A stretch of 64,000 bases of DNA from contig OY856188.1 in NCBI GenBank assembly GCA_963693315.1, forward strand, positions 271,245,114 to 271,309,113, in the 5' to 3' direction. The position numbers were made by a program, and so were the translations under genes. Position 1 is the stretch's first letter. Every line of letters starts with the position of its first letter. Source of the DNA: Diogma glabrata. Lineage: Eukaryota > Arthropoda > Insecta > Diptera > Cylindrotomidae. This document shows, piece after piece, positions 49,365 through 61,100 of this stretch. A model generated the notes under the pieces. It had not been told where the DNA came from, did no database searches, and saw only the letters and a list, made by a program, of their open reading frames with translations.

Positions 49365-49899
49365 GTTAAAACAGCAAAAAACAGTATATATAGGACAAAC
49401 AAAACAACAACTAAAACATCGTATTCTTCAGCACAAAATAGATGTTCAAAATAAAAGCGATTTGACCGCATTAGCAAAACATAGTATAAATGATGAACAT
49501 ATTTTTGAATTCGAAAACACTAAAATTTTAGATATAGAAGAAAAGCTTAAAAAAAGAAATACCTTGAGGCTGCACATATTCAATTAAAACTACCGATGGC
49601 ATGTAATGCACAACTAGATACTGAGTTTCTACATAACGAATACAAACACCTGTTAAACTTGAAAAAAATATTTTTAAAAAAGCCAACGTAGCTTTTAAGA
49701 AAGTTTTTATTTTCCTTGTCTTTTTGTTTACATAATTTTTTCAATTCATTTAAGTTTTTTCAATTTTTGTGTCAATTTTTATAATATTTGTATTTAATTT
49801 TTGTTTAACTTGGAAATGGCAATGTGCCGAAATATTGTTTTTTATTAATTTAATAATAAAAAATAATGTGAAAGACTGATTAGTGTAAAAAATAAAAAT
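49365..49899 (+). mobile_element. 5'-truncated Penelope-like element (endonuclease and 3' UTR)
   Basis: The piece interrupts a minisatellite and is flanked on both sides by AAATATTTAAA (49354-49364 and 49900-49910), a plausible 11-bp target-site duplication. It contains the C-terminal endonuclease coding region and about 200 bp of 3' UTR that includes AATGTGCCGAAATATTG (about 49820-49838). It is only about 535 bp, so severely 5'-truncated, as is common for this class. Confidence 0.7.
49378..49691 (+). pseudogene. Penelope GIY-YIG endonuclease fragment
   Basis: KTVYIGQTKQQLKHRILQHK (49378-49437) is the start of a GIY-YIG nuclease domain in Penelope style, with VYIGQT for the YxG core and the conserved arginine in HRI. 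ALAKHSINDEHIFEFENTKIL follows, then a frameshift near 49558 and YLEAAHIQLKL, CNAQLDTEF and YKHLLNLKKIF to a stop at 49691. The metal-binding glutamate region (LEAAHI) is in the shifted frame, so the reading is broken. In intact elements this domain nicks the target DNA. Confidence 0.85.
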
Positions 49900-50790
49900 A
49901 AATATTTAAACTTTTTCTAAATTCCAATAATAATCCAAAAATTCTTAAAATTCAAACTTTTTCCAAAATTCTAAAAATATTGCAAAAATTGTTACAAAAT
50001 CAAAAATACAAACTTTTTCAGAATTCCAAAAATATTTCAAAAATTATAACAAATTCAAAAATGTCCATGTCCAATTTCATTTTCAATTACATTTACGTCA
50101 TAAAAACAGCTACATTTTTTTTCCAAAAAATTGGGTAAAAAAATAAATGAAATCATTTTTTGACACACTTGACAATATTTTTTTGACAAACTTATAATGC
50201 CATAATTCTCAATAATAATAATAAAATTTCATTTCAAACAAACAATCTTATTTTTTCCAAAAAATTGGGTAAAAAAAATATAAAAATCTTTCTTTTGACA
50301 CACTTGACAACTTTTTTTGACCAACTTATAATGCAATAATCTAGTTTTTGATCTCACATACCAATCCTTACCATCAAGATTTCTCCAAATTTAATGTTCC
50401 TACTCGTAATCACTTAAAATGAACGTTTTTTAAGCCAAAAATATGCAAATTTGCTATTTTTAACACACACATAATGATTTTTTTGACATACTTCCGGTAC
50501 AGTTATCGAACAGTTTTTTTTGCTTATTTAGAATCAGGAGGTCCTAAAACGTCGAGAAATGTCAAAAAAAGTGGGGGTAAGAATTTCACTTTGAGCTCAT
50601 GAATGTAATACTTAGGTCTTTCAGACCGAAGTAATACTAATTGGATGCAAACATTTAATTTAGGAAAAAAGTTTTTCTCCTATAAGCAAATCACTTCAAG
50701 TATTACAATCTCGAGCCAAAAGTGAAAATCTTCTTCAAGCCTTTCTCGACGTTTTAGGTCATAGATTCTAAGAAAAAACAAACATAAAAA
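49859..50790 (+). repeat. Direct duplication, copy 1 (932 bp)
   Basis: Nearly identical to 52391-53448 from AAAAATAATGTG to CAAACATAAAAA, except for a deletion of about 115-120 bp near 50505 (between ATCGAACA and the TTTTTTTTGCTT run). It covers the 3' end of the Penelope insertion, the right part of the minisatellite and a unit centred on GGTCTTTCAGACC (about 50620). Confidence 0.9.
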
Positions 50791-51149
50791 AGTCCAAGCG
50801 GCACGTATATCCGCTAGAAATAGGTAGATTTCGAGACCAGACAGTTTTGTGTTCCAGTAGAATCTGATGTATCAGATTAGTTTAAACAAAACAAACTAAT
50901 TTCAAACAGATATCGAACAAATTTTAAAAAGAAAATTAGCTACCTACAAGCAAAATTATATCTATCGAATTTTGCAACAAACAAATATCAAATCTACCAC
51001 AGAACATGTGTGTGACAATTTATGACACAAACCTACTCTATATCATATGTCGTGCAATTACTGCAAAATATCAAAATAGTTTATTTCTAAGAAAAAAAAT
51101 TAGTTTCTTCTATTCAAATCTTTTATTTTTTTGACTGTTATAAGGTTGA

Positions 51150-52165
51150 CATTGACTGTTATAAGGTTTTTGGAAATTGTGGTTCGGGATTGTTGCAAAC
51201 TTTTTTGTTGAAGCCAACACGTCAAAAACCTCTAACTGCAGAGGTTTATATTTATAAGAAACAGATTAAAATGTTTCCACAAATTCTAAATTTATGAAGA
51301 TTTTAAAAATATTAGTATCCAAACGGCCGTTATAACGGATTAAAAAAACCACTTTTTTTTCTAGTATAAAGTCTATAGTACCTTAACCATGTGTCAGATT
51401 TTTCTGATTTACGAACTGGTCCAAGATATTAATAAAATACACATTTTTAAGAAAGGTTTTTTGATCTGGCTCCACAAATGCAACCGTGAGAGCGCCGGTT
51501 GATTTAAACGCATTTTGTGTTTTACAAGCTTTTTTGTTGGAGCCGCTCACTCAGAAACCTCCAACTGCAGAGGTCTTTTTTTTGAAAGAAACTGATTAAA
51601 AAGATTTCAAAGATTCTAAATTTACGAAGATTTTAAAAATATTAGAATCCAAACGGCCGTTATAACGGATCTAAAAAACACAGTTTTTTTCTAGTATAAA
51701 GCTTCTAGTTTCTTAACCATGTGTTGGATGGGGCTGATTTACGAACTTGTCCAAGATATTAATAAAACGCACATTTTTAAAAAAGTTTTTGATCTGGTCT
51801 TATAAATGCGACCGTGAGAGTGCCGGTTGTTTCAAAAAAAAATTTTTTTTTGCAAACTTTTTTGTTGGAGCCACTCACTCAGGAACCTCTAACTGCAGAG
51901 GTCTATTTTTAAAACAAATTGATAAAAAAGATTCCAAAGATTCTAAATTTGTTAAATTTTTTTAAATATTAGTATCCAAACGGCCGTTATAACGGTTTTA
52001 AAAAATCAATTTTTTTCAGAAAAAAGCCTCTAGTTTCTTAACCACGTGTTGGATTTTGCTGATTCACGAACTTGTCCAAGATATTAATAGAACACACAAG
52101 TACAGAAAATTTTTTTGATCTAACTCAACAAATGCGACCATTAGAGTGCCGGTCGTTTTCGTTAT
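51150..52165 (+). repeat. Tandem satellite of about 328-bp units
   Basis: Three units anchored by CTTTTTTGTTGRAGCC at 51200, 51529 and 51857 (spacing 329 and 328). Each has CAACTGCAGAGGT or CTAACTGCAGAGGT, AACGGCCGTTATAACGG (nested palindrome), CTAGTATAAAG, TTAACCATGTG, TCCAAGATATTAATA and GCGACCGTGAGAG. The third unit runs into the TA microsatellite. Confidence 0.88.
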
Positions 52166-52175
52166 ATCTCATATC

Positions 52176-52178
<3 letters not shown>

Positions 52179-52264
<86 letters not shown>
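52179..52264. repeat. (TA)n microsatellite, 43 units
   Basis: Perfect TA dinucleotides for 86 bp. The isoleucine-tyrosine open frames over it are artefacts. Confidence 0.97.
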
Positions 52265-52268
<4 letters not shown>

Positions 52269-52361
52269 AATTTTTTTTTTTTGTTTTTTCGTCTCCGCTT
52301 TTCATATATAGTCGTTTGGCACAAAAATTTTTCCGAAATTCCGAGATGAAGCCCATTGCAA

Positions 52362-52390
52362 TAGGTAGATTTTTATATGAAATCTACCTA
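52362..52390. repeat. Perfect hairpin at the duplication junction
   Basis: TAGGTAGATTT and AAATCTACCTA (11-bp stem, TTATATG loop) end exactly where duplication copy 2 begins at 52391. Confidence 0.8.
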
Positions 52391-53448
52391 AAAATAATGT
52401 GAAAGACTGATTAGTGTAAAAAATAAAAATAAATATTTAAACTTTTTCTAAATTCCAATAATAATCCAAAAATTCTTAAAATTCAAACTTTTTCCAAAAT
52501 TCTAAAAATATTGCAAAAATTGTTACAAAATCAAAAATACAAACTTTTACAGAATTCCAAAAATATTTCAAAAATTATAACAAATTCAAAAATGTCCATG
52601 TCCAATTTCATTTTCAATTACATTTACGTCATAAAAACAGCTACATTTTTTTTCCAAAAAATTGGGTAAAAAAATAAATGAAATCATTTTTTGACACACT
52701 TGACAATATTTTTTTGACAAACTTATAATGCCACAATTCTCAATAATAATAATAAAATTTCATTTCAAACAAACAATTTTATTTTTTCCAAAAAATTGGG
52801 TAAAAAAATTATAAAAATCTTTCTTTTGACACACTTGACAACATTTTTTGACCAACTTATAATGCAATAATCTAGTTTTTGATCTCACATACCAATCCTT
52901 ACCATCAAAATTTCTCCAAATTTAATGTTCCTACTCGTAATCACTTAAAATGAACGTTTTTTAAGCCAAAAATATGCAAATTTGCTATTTTTAACACACA
53001 CATAATGATTTTTTTGACATACTTCCGGTACAGTTATCGAACACAGCGTTCTTTTGGACCTGTTCCTTGAGTATACCTATTTTTAGAAAAAAAAATTTTT
53101 TGAAATTCCTCTAGCGGTTTTCCCTGCAGCGTAGGTAATGACAGCCGGCCGGCCTACAAACAGACATACATTTTTTTTTGCTTTTTTAGAATCAGGAGGT
53201 CCTAAAACGTCGAGAAATGTCAAAAAAAGTGGGGGTAAGAATTTCACTTTGAGCTCATGAATGTAATACTTAGGTCTTTCAGACCGAAGTAATACTAATT
53301 GGATGCAAACATTTAATTTAGGAAAAAAGTTTTTCTCCTATAAGCAAATTACTTAGAGTATTACAATCTCGAGCCAGAAGTGAAAATCTTCTTCAAGACT
53401 TTCTCGACGTTTTAAGTCATAGATTTTAAGAAAAAACAAACATAAAAA
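52391..53448 (+). repeat. Direct duplication, copy 2 (1058 bp)
   Basis: Matches copy 1 (49859-50790) at nearly every base but keeps about 115-120 bp (about 53042-53165) that copy 1 lacks, including GACAGCCGGCCGGCCTAC. It begins inside the Penelope 3' UTR, so it must have arisen after that insertion. Confidence 0.9.
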
Positions 53449-53574
53449 CCATCTGTCTACCAGCCGGTCGTCAGGCCACATGGCCATCATAACAGACGAA
53501 AATAAGTAAACTACTGAAGCGATTTAAATTTTTTTCTAAAAATAGGTATTGTTAATAGAAAGAGCCGAAAAGAC

Positions 53575-53745
53575 GATGGGTTCGATAACTGTACTGGAAC
53601 AGTGTCAAAAAATCATTAAGTGTGTCAAAAATACCAAATTTTCATAATTTTTTCTGAAAAGCTTGAGTTAGTAGTAACTATGAATCTGGAGAAATATTGA
53701 TGATCGTCATCTGTATGTGAGACCAAAATCTTGATTATTGTGTTA
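53575..53745 (-). repeat. Inverted partial copy of the duplicated unit
   Basis: Read on the minus strand it resembles the part of the unit around TGAGATC...CACACTTGACA and CCGGTACAGTTATCGAAC, strongly diverged. With the copy at 54780 it shows that the unit is a dispersed family, not only a local duplication. Confidence 0.5.
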
Positions 53746-54779
53746 TCAGTGCTTCAAAACAACCGTAGAGTGTTAATTAAGATTGACAAAGTTAAGATAG
53801 AAGAACTAGCAGTCGGTAACAAATTTAATGCAAAGCTAGATACCTATCAACTCAAACAAATTATTCCAACTTATTACAGCATTTCTATATTCAACTACGA
53901 AACAACAGATTTTCAAATCGTATATAACATGAGCCGTCCCACTCATAACATATTTTACCAGCCTTTCTGAGATCTCGTTACTTTATTCACGTTATAATAA
54001 TTACGCTACCAACTACATAAATGTATTGTATCGAACCATAATTTACAGAATTTCTTTTGATTTTTTCTTTCAGTGATTATTAAGATAAATCTAATAAAGA
54101 TAAAATTAAAAGAAAAATGAAAATTTATTGTCGAAGTGAAATTAAATAAAAGAAATATTTTAATGGACGACATAATAGCAAAAATGTTGTAATATTTATG
54201 TCTGGAGATTTGAAAGAACTTGGTGGATATTTCTTATCTCAAATTCATTTGCTTGTCAACCTCAACAATGAATTTGATTTCAGTTTTGGTGAACAGTCTC
54301 AAGACCGTAAACCTTGTTTCCATTCTTATAACAAGATTCATCAACACAATCTATCGACCATAACCATAAACTACGATAGCAAAATTATTATTTATTTTAA
54401 ATTTATACACTTACAATGTCATATAAATATTTCATTTCGTGTTTATGTGACATCAAAAATTACCCCAACAATAGAATTTGCCAGACAGATGATGTCACAT
54501 TCAATTTTACAAAAAATTACAAATTTAACAAAAATATTTATTCCGAACATACAATTTGAGCATTTGACATTTGGAACATACCAGAAATAACAACAAAAAA
54601 AGATTATGGATTATACAGACAGACAGATACGTGTGTTTTATAATTTATTGAACAAATATTTTCTGTTTTTATTGTTATTTTATTTCGATTAATTTCTTTT
54701 GTCAAGTTCTTGTAAGTTTTCGATATATCATATTGGTTTTAAATCGATTTTGCTCGTTGAAGAAATTGTGATCGCTAAT
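53746..54779. other. Unassigned sequence with two unsupported frames
   Basis: Open frames at about 53731-53970 and 54198-54590 (plus; 79 and 130 residues) have fairly mixed composition compared with other chance frames here. I recognise no family, motif or splice context. They could be decayed repeat ORFs. Confidence 0.25.
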
Positions 54780-55270
54780 AATTACTTCGGTCTAAAAGAC
54801 CTAGGTATTACATTCATAAGCTCAAAGTGAAATTCTTACCCCCATTTTTTTGGCATTTCTCGACGTTTTAGGACCTACTGATTCTAAAAAAGCAAAAAAA
54901 AAAATGTATGTCTAACTGTATCGGAAGTGTGTCAAAAACGTCCAGTTTGAAGGAAATTTGCATATTTTTTGCTTAAAAAACTTTCATTGTAAGTGATTAC
55001 GAGTAGGAACATTGAATTTGGAGAAATCTTGATAGTCGAGATTGGTATGTGAGACCAAAATCTAGATTATTGCATTATACGTTTGTCAAAAAAATGTTGT
55101 CAAGTGTGTCAAAAGAAAGATTTTTATTTATATTTTTAGCCAAGTTTTTGGAAAAAAATAAAATTAATTATTTGTTTGACATGAAATTTTATTATTATTA
55201 TTATTGAGAATTATGGCATTATAAGTTTGTCAAAAGAATGTTGTCCATTGTGTCAAAAGAGAGATTTTTA
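54780..55270 (-). repeat. Inverted copy of the duplicated unit (about 490 bp)
   Basis: The minus strand matches the unit from CTCAATAATAATAATAAAAT through CACTTGACA, AGTATGTGAGATC, CCTACTCGTAATCAC and TCAGTAGGTCCTAAAACGTCG to AGGTCTTTTAGACCGAAGTAA. It ends at that palindrome, supporting GGTCTT...AAGACC as a natural boundary or centre of the unit. Confidence 0.8.
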
Positions 55271-55299
55271 AGTAGTGCGGTGCCAAAAAGAGGCATAGA

Positions 55300-57345
55300 A
55301 GTCCTCTACCTCTTTTGTGTCATCCTAGAGGGTTGGACGACCCACTGAGGCGGGGGTTCAGTGGAGCTGATACCAGGTGATAGCTAAGGTTTCCAGCTGA
55401 TGTCTCGGAAGGACTCAAAGATAAAGGCTTTCTCAAGGAAAGGGAAGGCTCTAAACATCGGAGCAGAAAATATGAAACGGTCCAGAGAGTCAACGAGAAC
55501 AACATGGTCTCAATCCAAGCACCAGCTACGCTGGTGTTATCAAGGCTACTAAGGTGGCTATTCTGGATGTTGATTATCTCCAGATGATGCTTAGTGTGGA
55601 AGAGATGGGGTTATTCTAGGCAGGGTTAGTGAATCAACTAGCGATAGAAAGTGCTGATCCTAAGATTGGGTTTGGGGTATTAAATTAAAACCTGGTCATG
55701 TGGTAGAGGCGACGACGAGCAGACGGTAAAATGGATTGTGTTTGTTTAACTTAAAGAAGAAGACAGTAGACATATACATACTTGTGATGAAAATTGGAGA
55801 TGACATTCCGATTCCTCACAAGATTATCATAGACGGGTAAAACGAAGGTTTATTCGTCAAGGATTGGAAGCTGTCTGGAAGTCGAGATGAGGGCACTGGT
55901 TAACTACTGACTGTACTGATTAACGACAGAGCACAGACAGACATATTGGTGGTTTGGAATACCCTCAACTATGGGTTTGGCAAAGTCATTGTCCATGGAC
56001 CTAGAAAAGTAACGGCATAATGAACGGGGAAAAGGTGGCTGATAGCATCTCAAAGGAAGCATCTCAGATACCACCGACCAGGGAGGTAGTCGCATTCTAG
56101 GGCTCCTAGTGAGGTGGCAAATATGGTTGTGGAAAAGAAGGGGGATGCTTCTGCTGAGGATTGTAATAATATGAAAGACGTGAAGACTGAGGAGGAGTAA
56201 AGGTTGTTGATGGATTAAGGGGTAGGTATGCTCTACAATATCTAATGGATGCGGTTAGAAGCTTGCGCGTGGCCCAAGTGAATTTCCATTATGCAATAGC
56301 AGCATCAGCTGTGGACATTCACTAGGAAACAGCTAGGGCTCATGCTGATACAGGGATCATGGATCCACAAAAATAGGGGGAGAGGCCTTGCAAACAGCGC
56401 GAACAAGGTTGTATTGGTTTCTTATGCAAAAGTGCACAAATTAATGCTGGGAATCAAAGTTCTAAAAGGCTCAAAGGTTGGTCTGTATCTGCATCACGGG
56501 ATCAATGAGAACATATCCTGCCGCGTCAATGCAAATGCTGTTAGAACTTGTTCTACTCTACTTGTAGGTTAAGAGAGTAGCCAGAGAAACAATACTGAGA
56601 TTCAGCATGCAGGGTATAGGAATAAGAAAGATTAGCAAGTCTAAATATTGAGAAAGTCTTTGGAGGTAAAATTCTTTGCTTGAGTTTCCTAAAGACAGAA
56701 TGATTAAGCAGAAATATACATCGGTGGTTTTGAAAACACGGAGTGGAGCAGTGAATCCACTACGTATACCATTTGAGTAATGATGTAATCAAATGGTAAA
56801 CGGAGGATTCAAAAACCCAGACAGAAGTCGGCGCAAGGGGTTTTTGGACTAACCAAATACTTTGAGAGCATGGGCACCTGCCCAAGCGTTTTCTGGGTCG
56901 AAAAATGTGTTATCAAAAGGTGCACAAACTTCAGCTTAGGAAGGAAATTTAAGAACACGAGAATTTCCATTTTGTTGGACAGCCAAGTAGCATGTCAATA
57001 CGTCGCAGATAATAAACATCTTTTGTCGGCCCGGAGCCCTTTTGTGAATTGTGGAAAAAAGGACGTAATTATGATGGAATGGTCCAAAATCAGTACAATA
57101 CTGCGGGTTAAAGGCAGTTCAAATAGTTGATTGAACCATTTAATCAAATGAGAGAAATAATGTGCTCTAGGTCGGATAGCAACAACCTAAGAATACTGAC
57201 AGGGGTTCTTATAAACCACTGTAAACGAAGAAAACACCTTTAAAAAATTGGGGTGGAGCCGAGAGACGAATGTAGATTTTGTCTTTTGGAAGAAGAAAGC
57301 CTAGTCCATCTTCTCAAAGATTGTGGAGCCTTGATCTACACGAAA
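55300..57345 (+). mobile_element. LOA-like non-LTR retrotransposon, internally deleted
   Basis: It contains ORF1 and ORF2 remnants on the plus strand. ORF1: AGLVNQLAIESADPKIGFGVL (about 55622-55685), DDEQTVKWIV (about 55713) and NEGLFVKDWKLSGSRDEGTG (about 55842) with NYGFGKVIV (about 55970-55995), which resemble DUF4780-type ORF1 proteins. ORF2 begins SLRVAQVNFHYAIAASAVDIH (56258-56320) and QGSWIHKNRGRGL (about 56351), the endonuclease start. Then most of the endonuclease and the whole polymerase are missing and the sequence jumps to RNase H. The 3' part resembles the minus-strand element at 39905-41580. The sequence is less AT-rich than its surroundings. Confidence 0.8.
56790..57130 (+). 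pseudogene. RNase H remnant of the second LOA-like element
   Basis: MGTCPSVFWVEKCVIKRCTN (from 56870) corresponds to the CPSVFQAEICAIERCAD block of the other copy, with QAE changed to WVE. RISILLDSQVA (about 56959-56991) contains the second aspartate. The HxxGHxGxxGNE block is lost. C-terminal sequence, decayed, continues to about 57345. Not functional. Confidence 0.75.
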
Positions 57346-60300
57346 AGGTTGCATGAATGACCGTCGAACCAACGTTTAGCGCCGAAAAAAACTTAAACAC
57401 GTCACAAAGGTTTCAATGAGCTTTTTCTTTCTAATTTTTTCTCAATAAAATTATTAAAATTATTCTAACTTTATACTTCGTTTTATTTGTCTAACATCCG
57501 ACTCCAAATTCCAAAAAAAATTCAAACCAAATAAAATCAAGACAATAAAACGTATAAACTTATTACTTATAGCCACACTATTCATAAAAGAAAACAACAG
57601 CTCTATATATATAGTCAAGGGTGTACTCTAGTGGGTAGGGTTGTTAAAATTAAAATATAAACAAAAGCACAGCAATAAAATGACAACAATTCGTTGTAAT
57701 AAAAATAAACAGAAATGGAAAAATCTTATAATACAAAAAGATTAAATTATAATTAAGACAATTTATGTTGTAGAACTTTAATATACATTTTATGGCCTAT
57801 AATAAAACTAACACATTAAAAATGAAATTTATATTTTTTTGTTATATTTCCAATTTTTTGTTGTGTTCACGACTCAGAAATATTTTTATGCTGAATCAGA
57901 AAGGTGAAAAATTTTTCAAGTGAACTAATGAAATGCAAAAGTAACCAACACTAAATATCCTGGTTGAATTTTAATTAGTTAAATTATTGAACCATGAGAA
58001 TTTGTGTGCTGAAATGCTATGTGTAACCATTCAACACTGTTTCATTATACAAATTTTACAAAGATGTACGCAATTACTTTTTTATCCTTATGTTACTTAA
58101 CGAAAGTATCTCTCAAGCTATGTGTTTGTACGTGACATTAATAAAATAAAAAAGAAAGAAAAACAGTTTTTTTATCACACTCAGTGTGTAAGCAATGTTT
58201 TTTTTATCATTTTTATTTTAATAAAAAAACCAAATTCTAATTCAGTAAATTTTGATATTATAACCGAAAAAAAAACATTACCAACAAAAAAATCCAACAT
58301 AAGCCAAACTTATCCATCAACCCCATTCATAATTTTCTTCTTCCAATTTACTGATTTATCTAATGTAATTTTCTTTTCATTTTCATTTTTATCTATAGAA
58401 ATTTTTCAATCAGGAAATTGAAATAAAATAAATCAAATCCAAAAAACGAAAAATTGTATAAAGATAGAGGCTGAGATTAAAACTTTCTGTTTCTTTTACG
58501 AGATATACACAAAAGAAAGGAAAACTGAAAGAAAAATCACCGTCAAAGATTTTCATTTTCATTCAAAAACAAAAATTTTAATTTTAACTTCACCGTTAAA
58601 AAAAAAACAGCAATTGTAATTTTTTGATAAGAAAATAAAATTTTTATTTTCGTCCATTGTTTCGTCCAACGTAAGATCTTGATTACGGTTCGAATAAAAT
58701 AAAATATCCTTTGAAAATTTCTAGACATAAGGATTTATTTGCTAAAATAAAAAACATTTAATTTCCGAAAAGTTTTCTGATGCTGTTTTTTTTTAGTTTT
58801 TGTATCCGAAAATTTGTAAGAAATAAAAAAGATCTAAAAGGTTAAACTGAAATAATTGAAAATGATTTTGGGGAAGGTTGAAAGTTAAGGTGTTCTACCA
58901 AAATTAAGTGAAAACTTAATTTCAAACTTTCGGTATCAAATTGAAACTTGCTTTAAAACAGTTGAAAATTAGGAAGTTTATGAACTGGAGTCATATACCC
59001 CGTAGTTGTTTGTATAGTTCAGCGTGAATCACAGCTGGTCGTTAAATGCAAATAAAATTGTGCTGCAACAAAAAAATTAAAATTTAAATCTTCTTATTCG
59101 TTTATTTGCATTTTATTCATTTATCACAATAAAAAAACAACTTATTCTATTTATCACCCTCTACTATATCTGCACGTATATTGTGTAGATAATTAAAATA
59201 TTCATAAAAATATGTATAAATGTTAAATGAAAACGAAGAACAATGAAACAGTGGAAAAAAACCTTTAGACGGAACGGAATTATTTAAGATGATGTGTTCA
59301 TCATCAGTCTGAAGAAGAACAATAATCCATGAATAAATAATATATTATGACGTAGGCAGTTATTCATAAGGTGTTTGTTTTCATTTCTTTAGAGAATATG
59401 AAATAGAAAAATATTTAAATAAATAGGATTAATTTGGTTGTGCGAACTGGAAGAATTGTTTTCACTCTTGAAAACGAGTTACAATGTGTGGTTGACATGT
59501 TGTTTCTTTTTGTACACAGAGTTTATTAAAAGTAACCAATCAACTTGTTACGAAGCTGTTCGCCACTATAAAAGTTCATTTATTGAAATACTGTCTTATT
59601 CATGAACTAACACATTTAACGCGATTTATCTCATCCTTGAACCAATGTGTTTAAAGAACTTATCAGAGACCCACGACTTATCGCCTTTTTTTATTCTTGA
59701 GTTTTTTTCTAATGCATTCCTACATGAAATATTTTTTTGATTTTTATATAGACATTTTTTCTCGATAAAAACGTGACCTTTATGATCAGCTGATTTATAT
59801 TTCCAAAACTCTTAATAATTGTTGTTTCATGTAAATCAATATTGTTTTCTTGGTTGTAATTGATATAGTTGCATTATTACTGTTTTTGCAGTAAATTTTT
59901 ATTCATATTTACTGATTTCTAGCTATCATTGCTGTATGTAATCTGTATACGGGAAAAGCATACATGCAGGCTTTTAAATTCTGTATAAAAGTCGGTCTCG
60001 TGACTATCAGAAAATGATACGTTTGAAATTTGAAATGAAATATTATTTAATTATTTTTGTTCAACTTCAAAACAGATTTTTTAAACTCATTTTATTTATT
60101 TTCTATATTAAGTTATTTTTCAGCATTTTTTTTGCCAACTAGTCAAATTAATAGTGCAATTTTAGTTAATTAAAAGTACAATAAAATAATGTTAGAAAAA
60201 TTGATATATGAAATTTACGGTATGGTGTAGCTAAATTAAAAATAGTATATTAAGAAACTAGTTTCATAATCGACGATTTTATTGCACGCAATCTGTTTAG

Positions 60301-60960
60301 AAAACGACCCGCGCAGCGGGTATTTGTGTATTGTATTAAAAAATAGTCAATTTGAAATTTTGTTATTATTACTAATTATTTTAATTAATTAAAATATTTA
60401 ACACTAATTAAGATATTCTTATTAAATTTATTTGTATAATTATTTGTTATAATTTTTACTGACGTTTGTATTACCAATGTGACCAACCTTGAAAAACAAA
60501 ACTTTGCGTATCGTAATGAAAGCCATTTCGATACGCAGTTGGGTATCGAAATGACTTTATTTTAGACGCAAAATGGAAAAAAGAAATTATATGTCTAGTG
60601 AAAATTTAGTAAAAATTTGTACCGTTATAATAATAAAGATTATAATTATTAATTCAAATTAGCTTAAATTCAAGAAATTAGAAAAAATATTATGTGTTTG
60701 TTTTTGTAATGGTGGTCGATAAATTTTAAGATTCCATTGGTTGATATGCTCATGTCAGTATATGTGTCATTGCCAGGTGTCATTGTCAAGTGCCAAGCGG
60801 CAAGCGTCATTAAATAATTTGTGCTGGAAAAGGGGAAATATTTCTTGAACTCACAAGAATGAAGTTTTTTGGATACAACACAGCTTGGCTTGCAGTCTCC
60901 CCGATTCCTCTCTGCTACTCAATAATAAGCAAATAAATAAGTGATTATGAAGTTTCAACT
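57346..60960. other. Long AT-rich non-coding stretch
   Basis: No gene or repeat family was recognised. A short palindrome ACCCGC-GCA-GCGGGT sits at 60307-60321. Open frames (for example 58122-58421) have low-complexity translations and no context. Confidence 0.4.
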
Positions 60961-60969
60961 TCAAAATAG

Positions 60970-61100
60970 TCATCACCTCCATGGCGCAATTGTTAGCATT
61001 TCTGCCGACGCTTTAGAGCATGGCAATGAAGAAGAAGGTTCGATTCAAACGTGTAACGAAGTAGCCTGGTGCTCGACGTAGTAGTTGGATAATTCCCTGA
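60970..61100 (+). repeat. tRNA-derived SINE head
   Basis: TGGCGCAATTGTTAGC (from 60982) matches a tRNA A-box, and GGTTCGATTCA (61037-61047) the B-box, 55 bp later. The head loosely resembles the one at 14860-14932 (TGGCG...TCTGCC). No cloverleaf with paired acceptor stem can be drawn, so it is a SINE and not a tRNA gene. Confidence 0.6.

Noticed and set aside
49859..53448. The direct repeats as LTRs of a retrotransposon
   Set aside because: They lack TG...CA ends, begin inside a Penelope 3' UTR and enclose only satellite DNA, so a segmental duplication explains them better.
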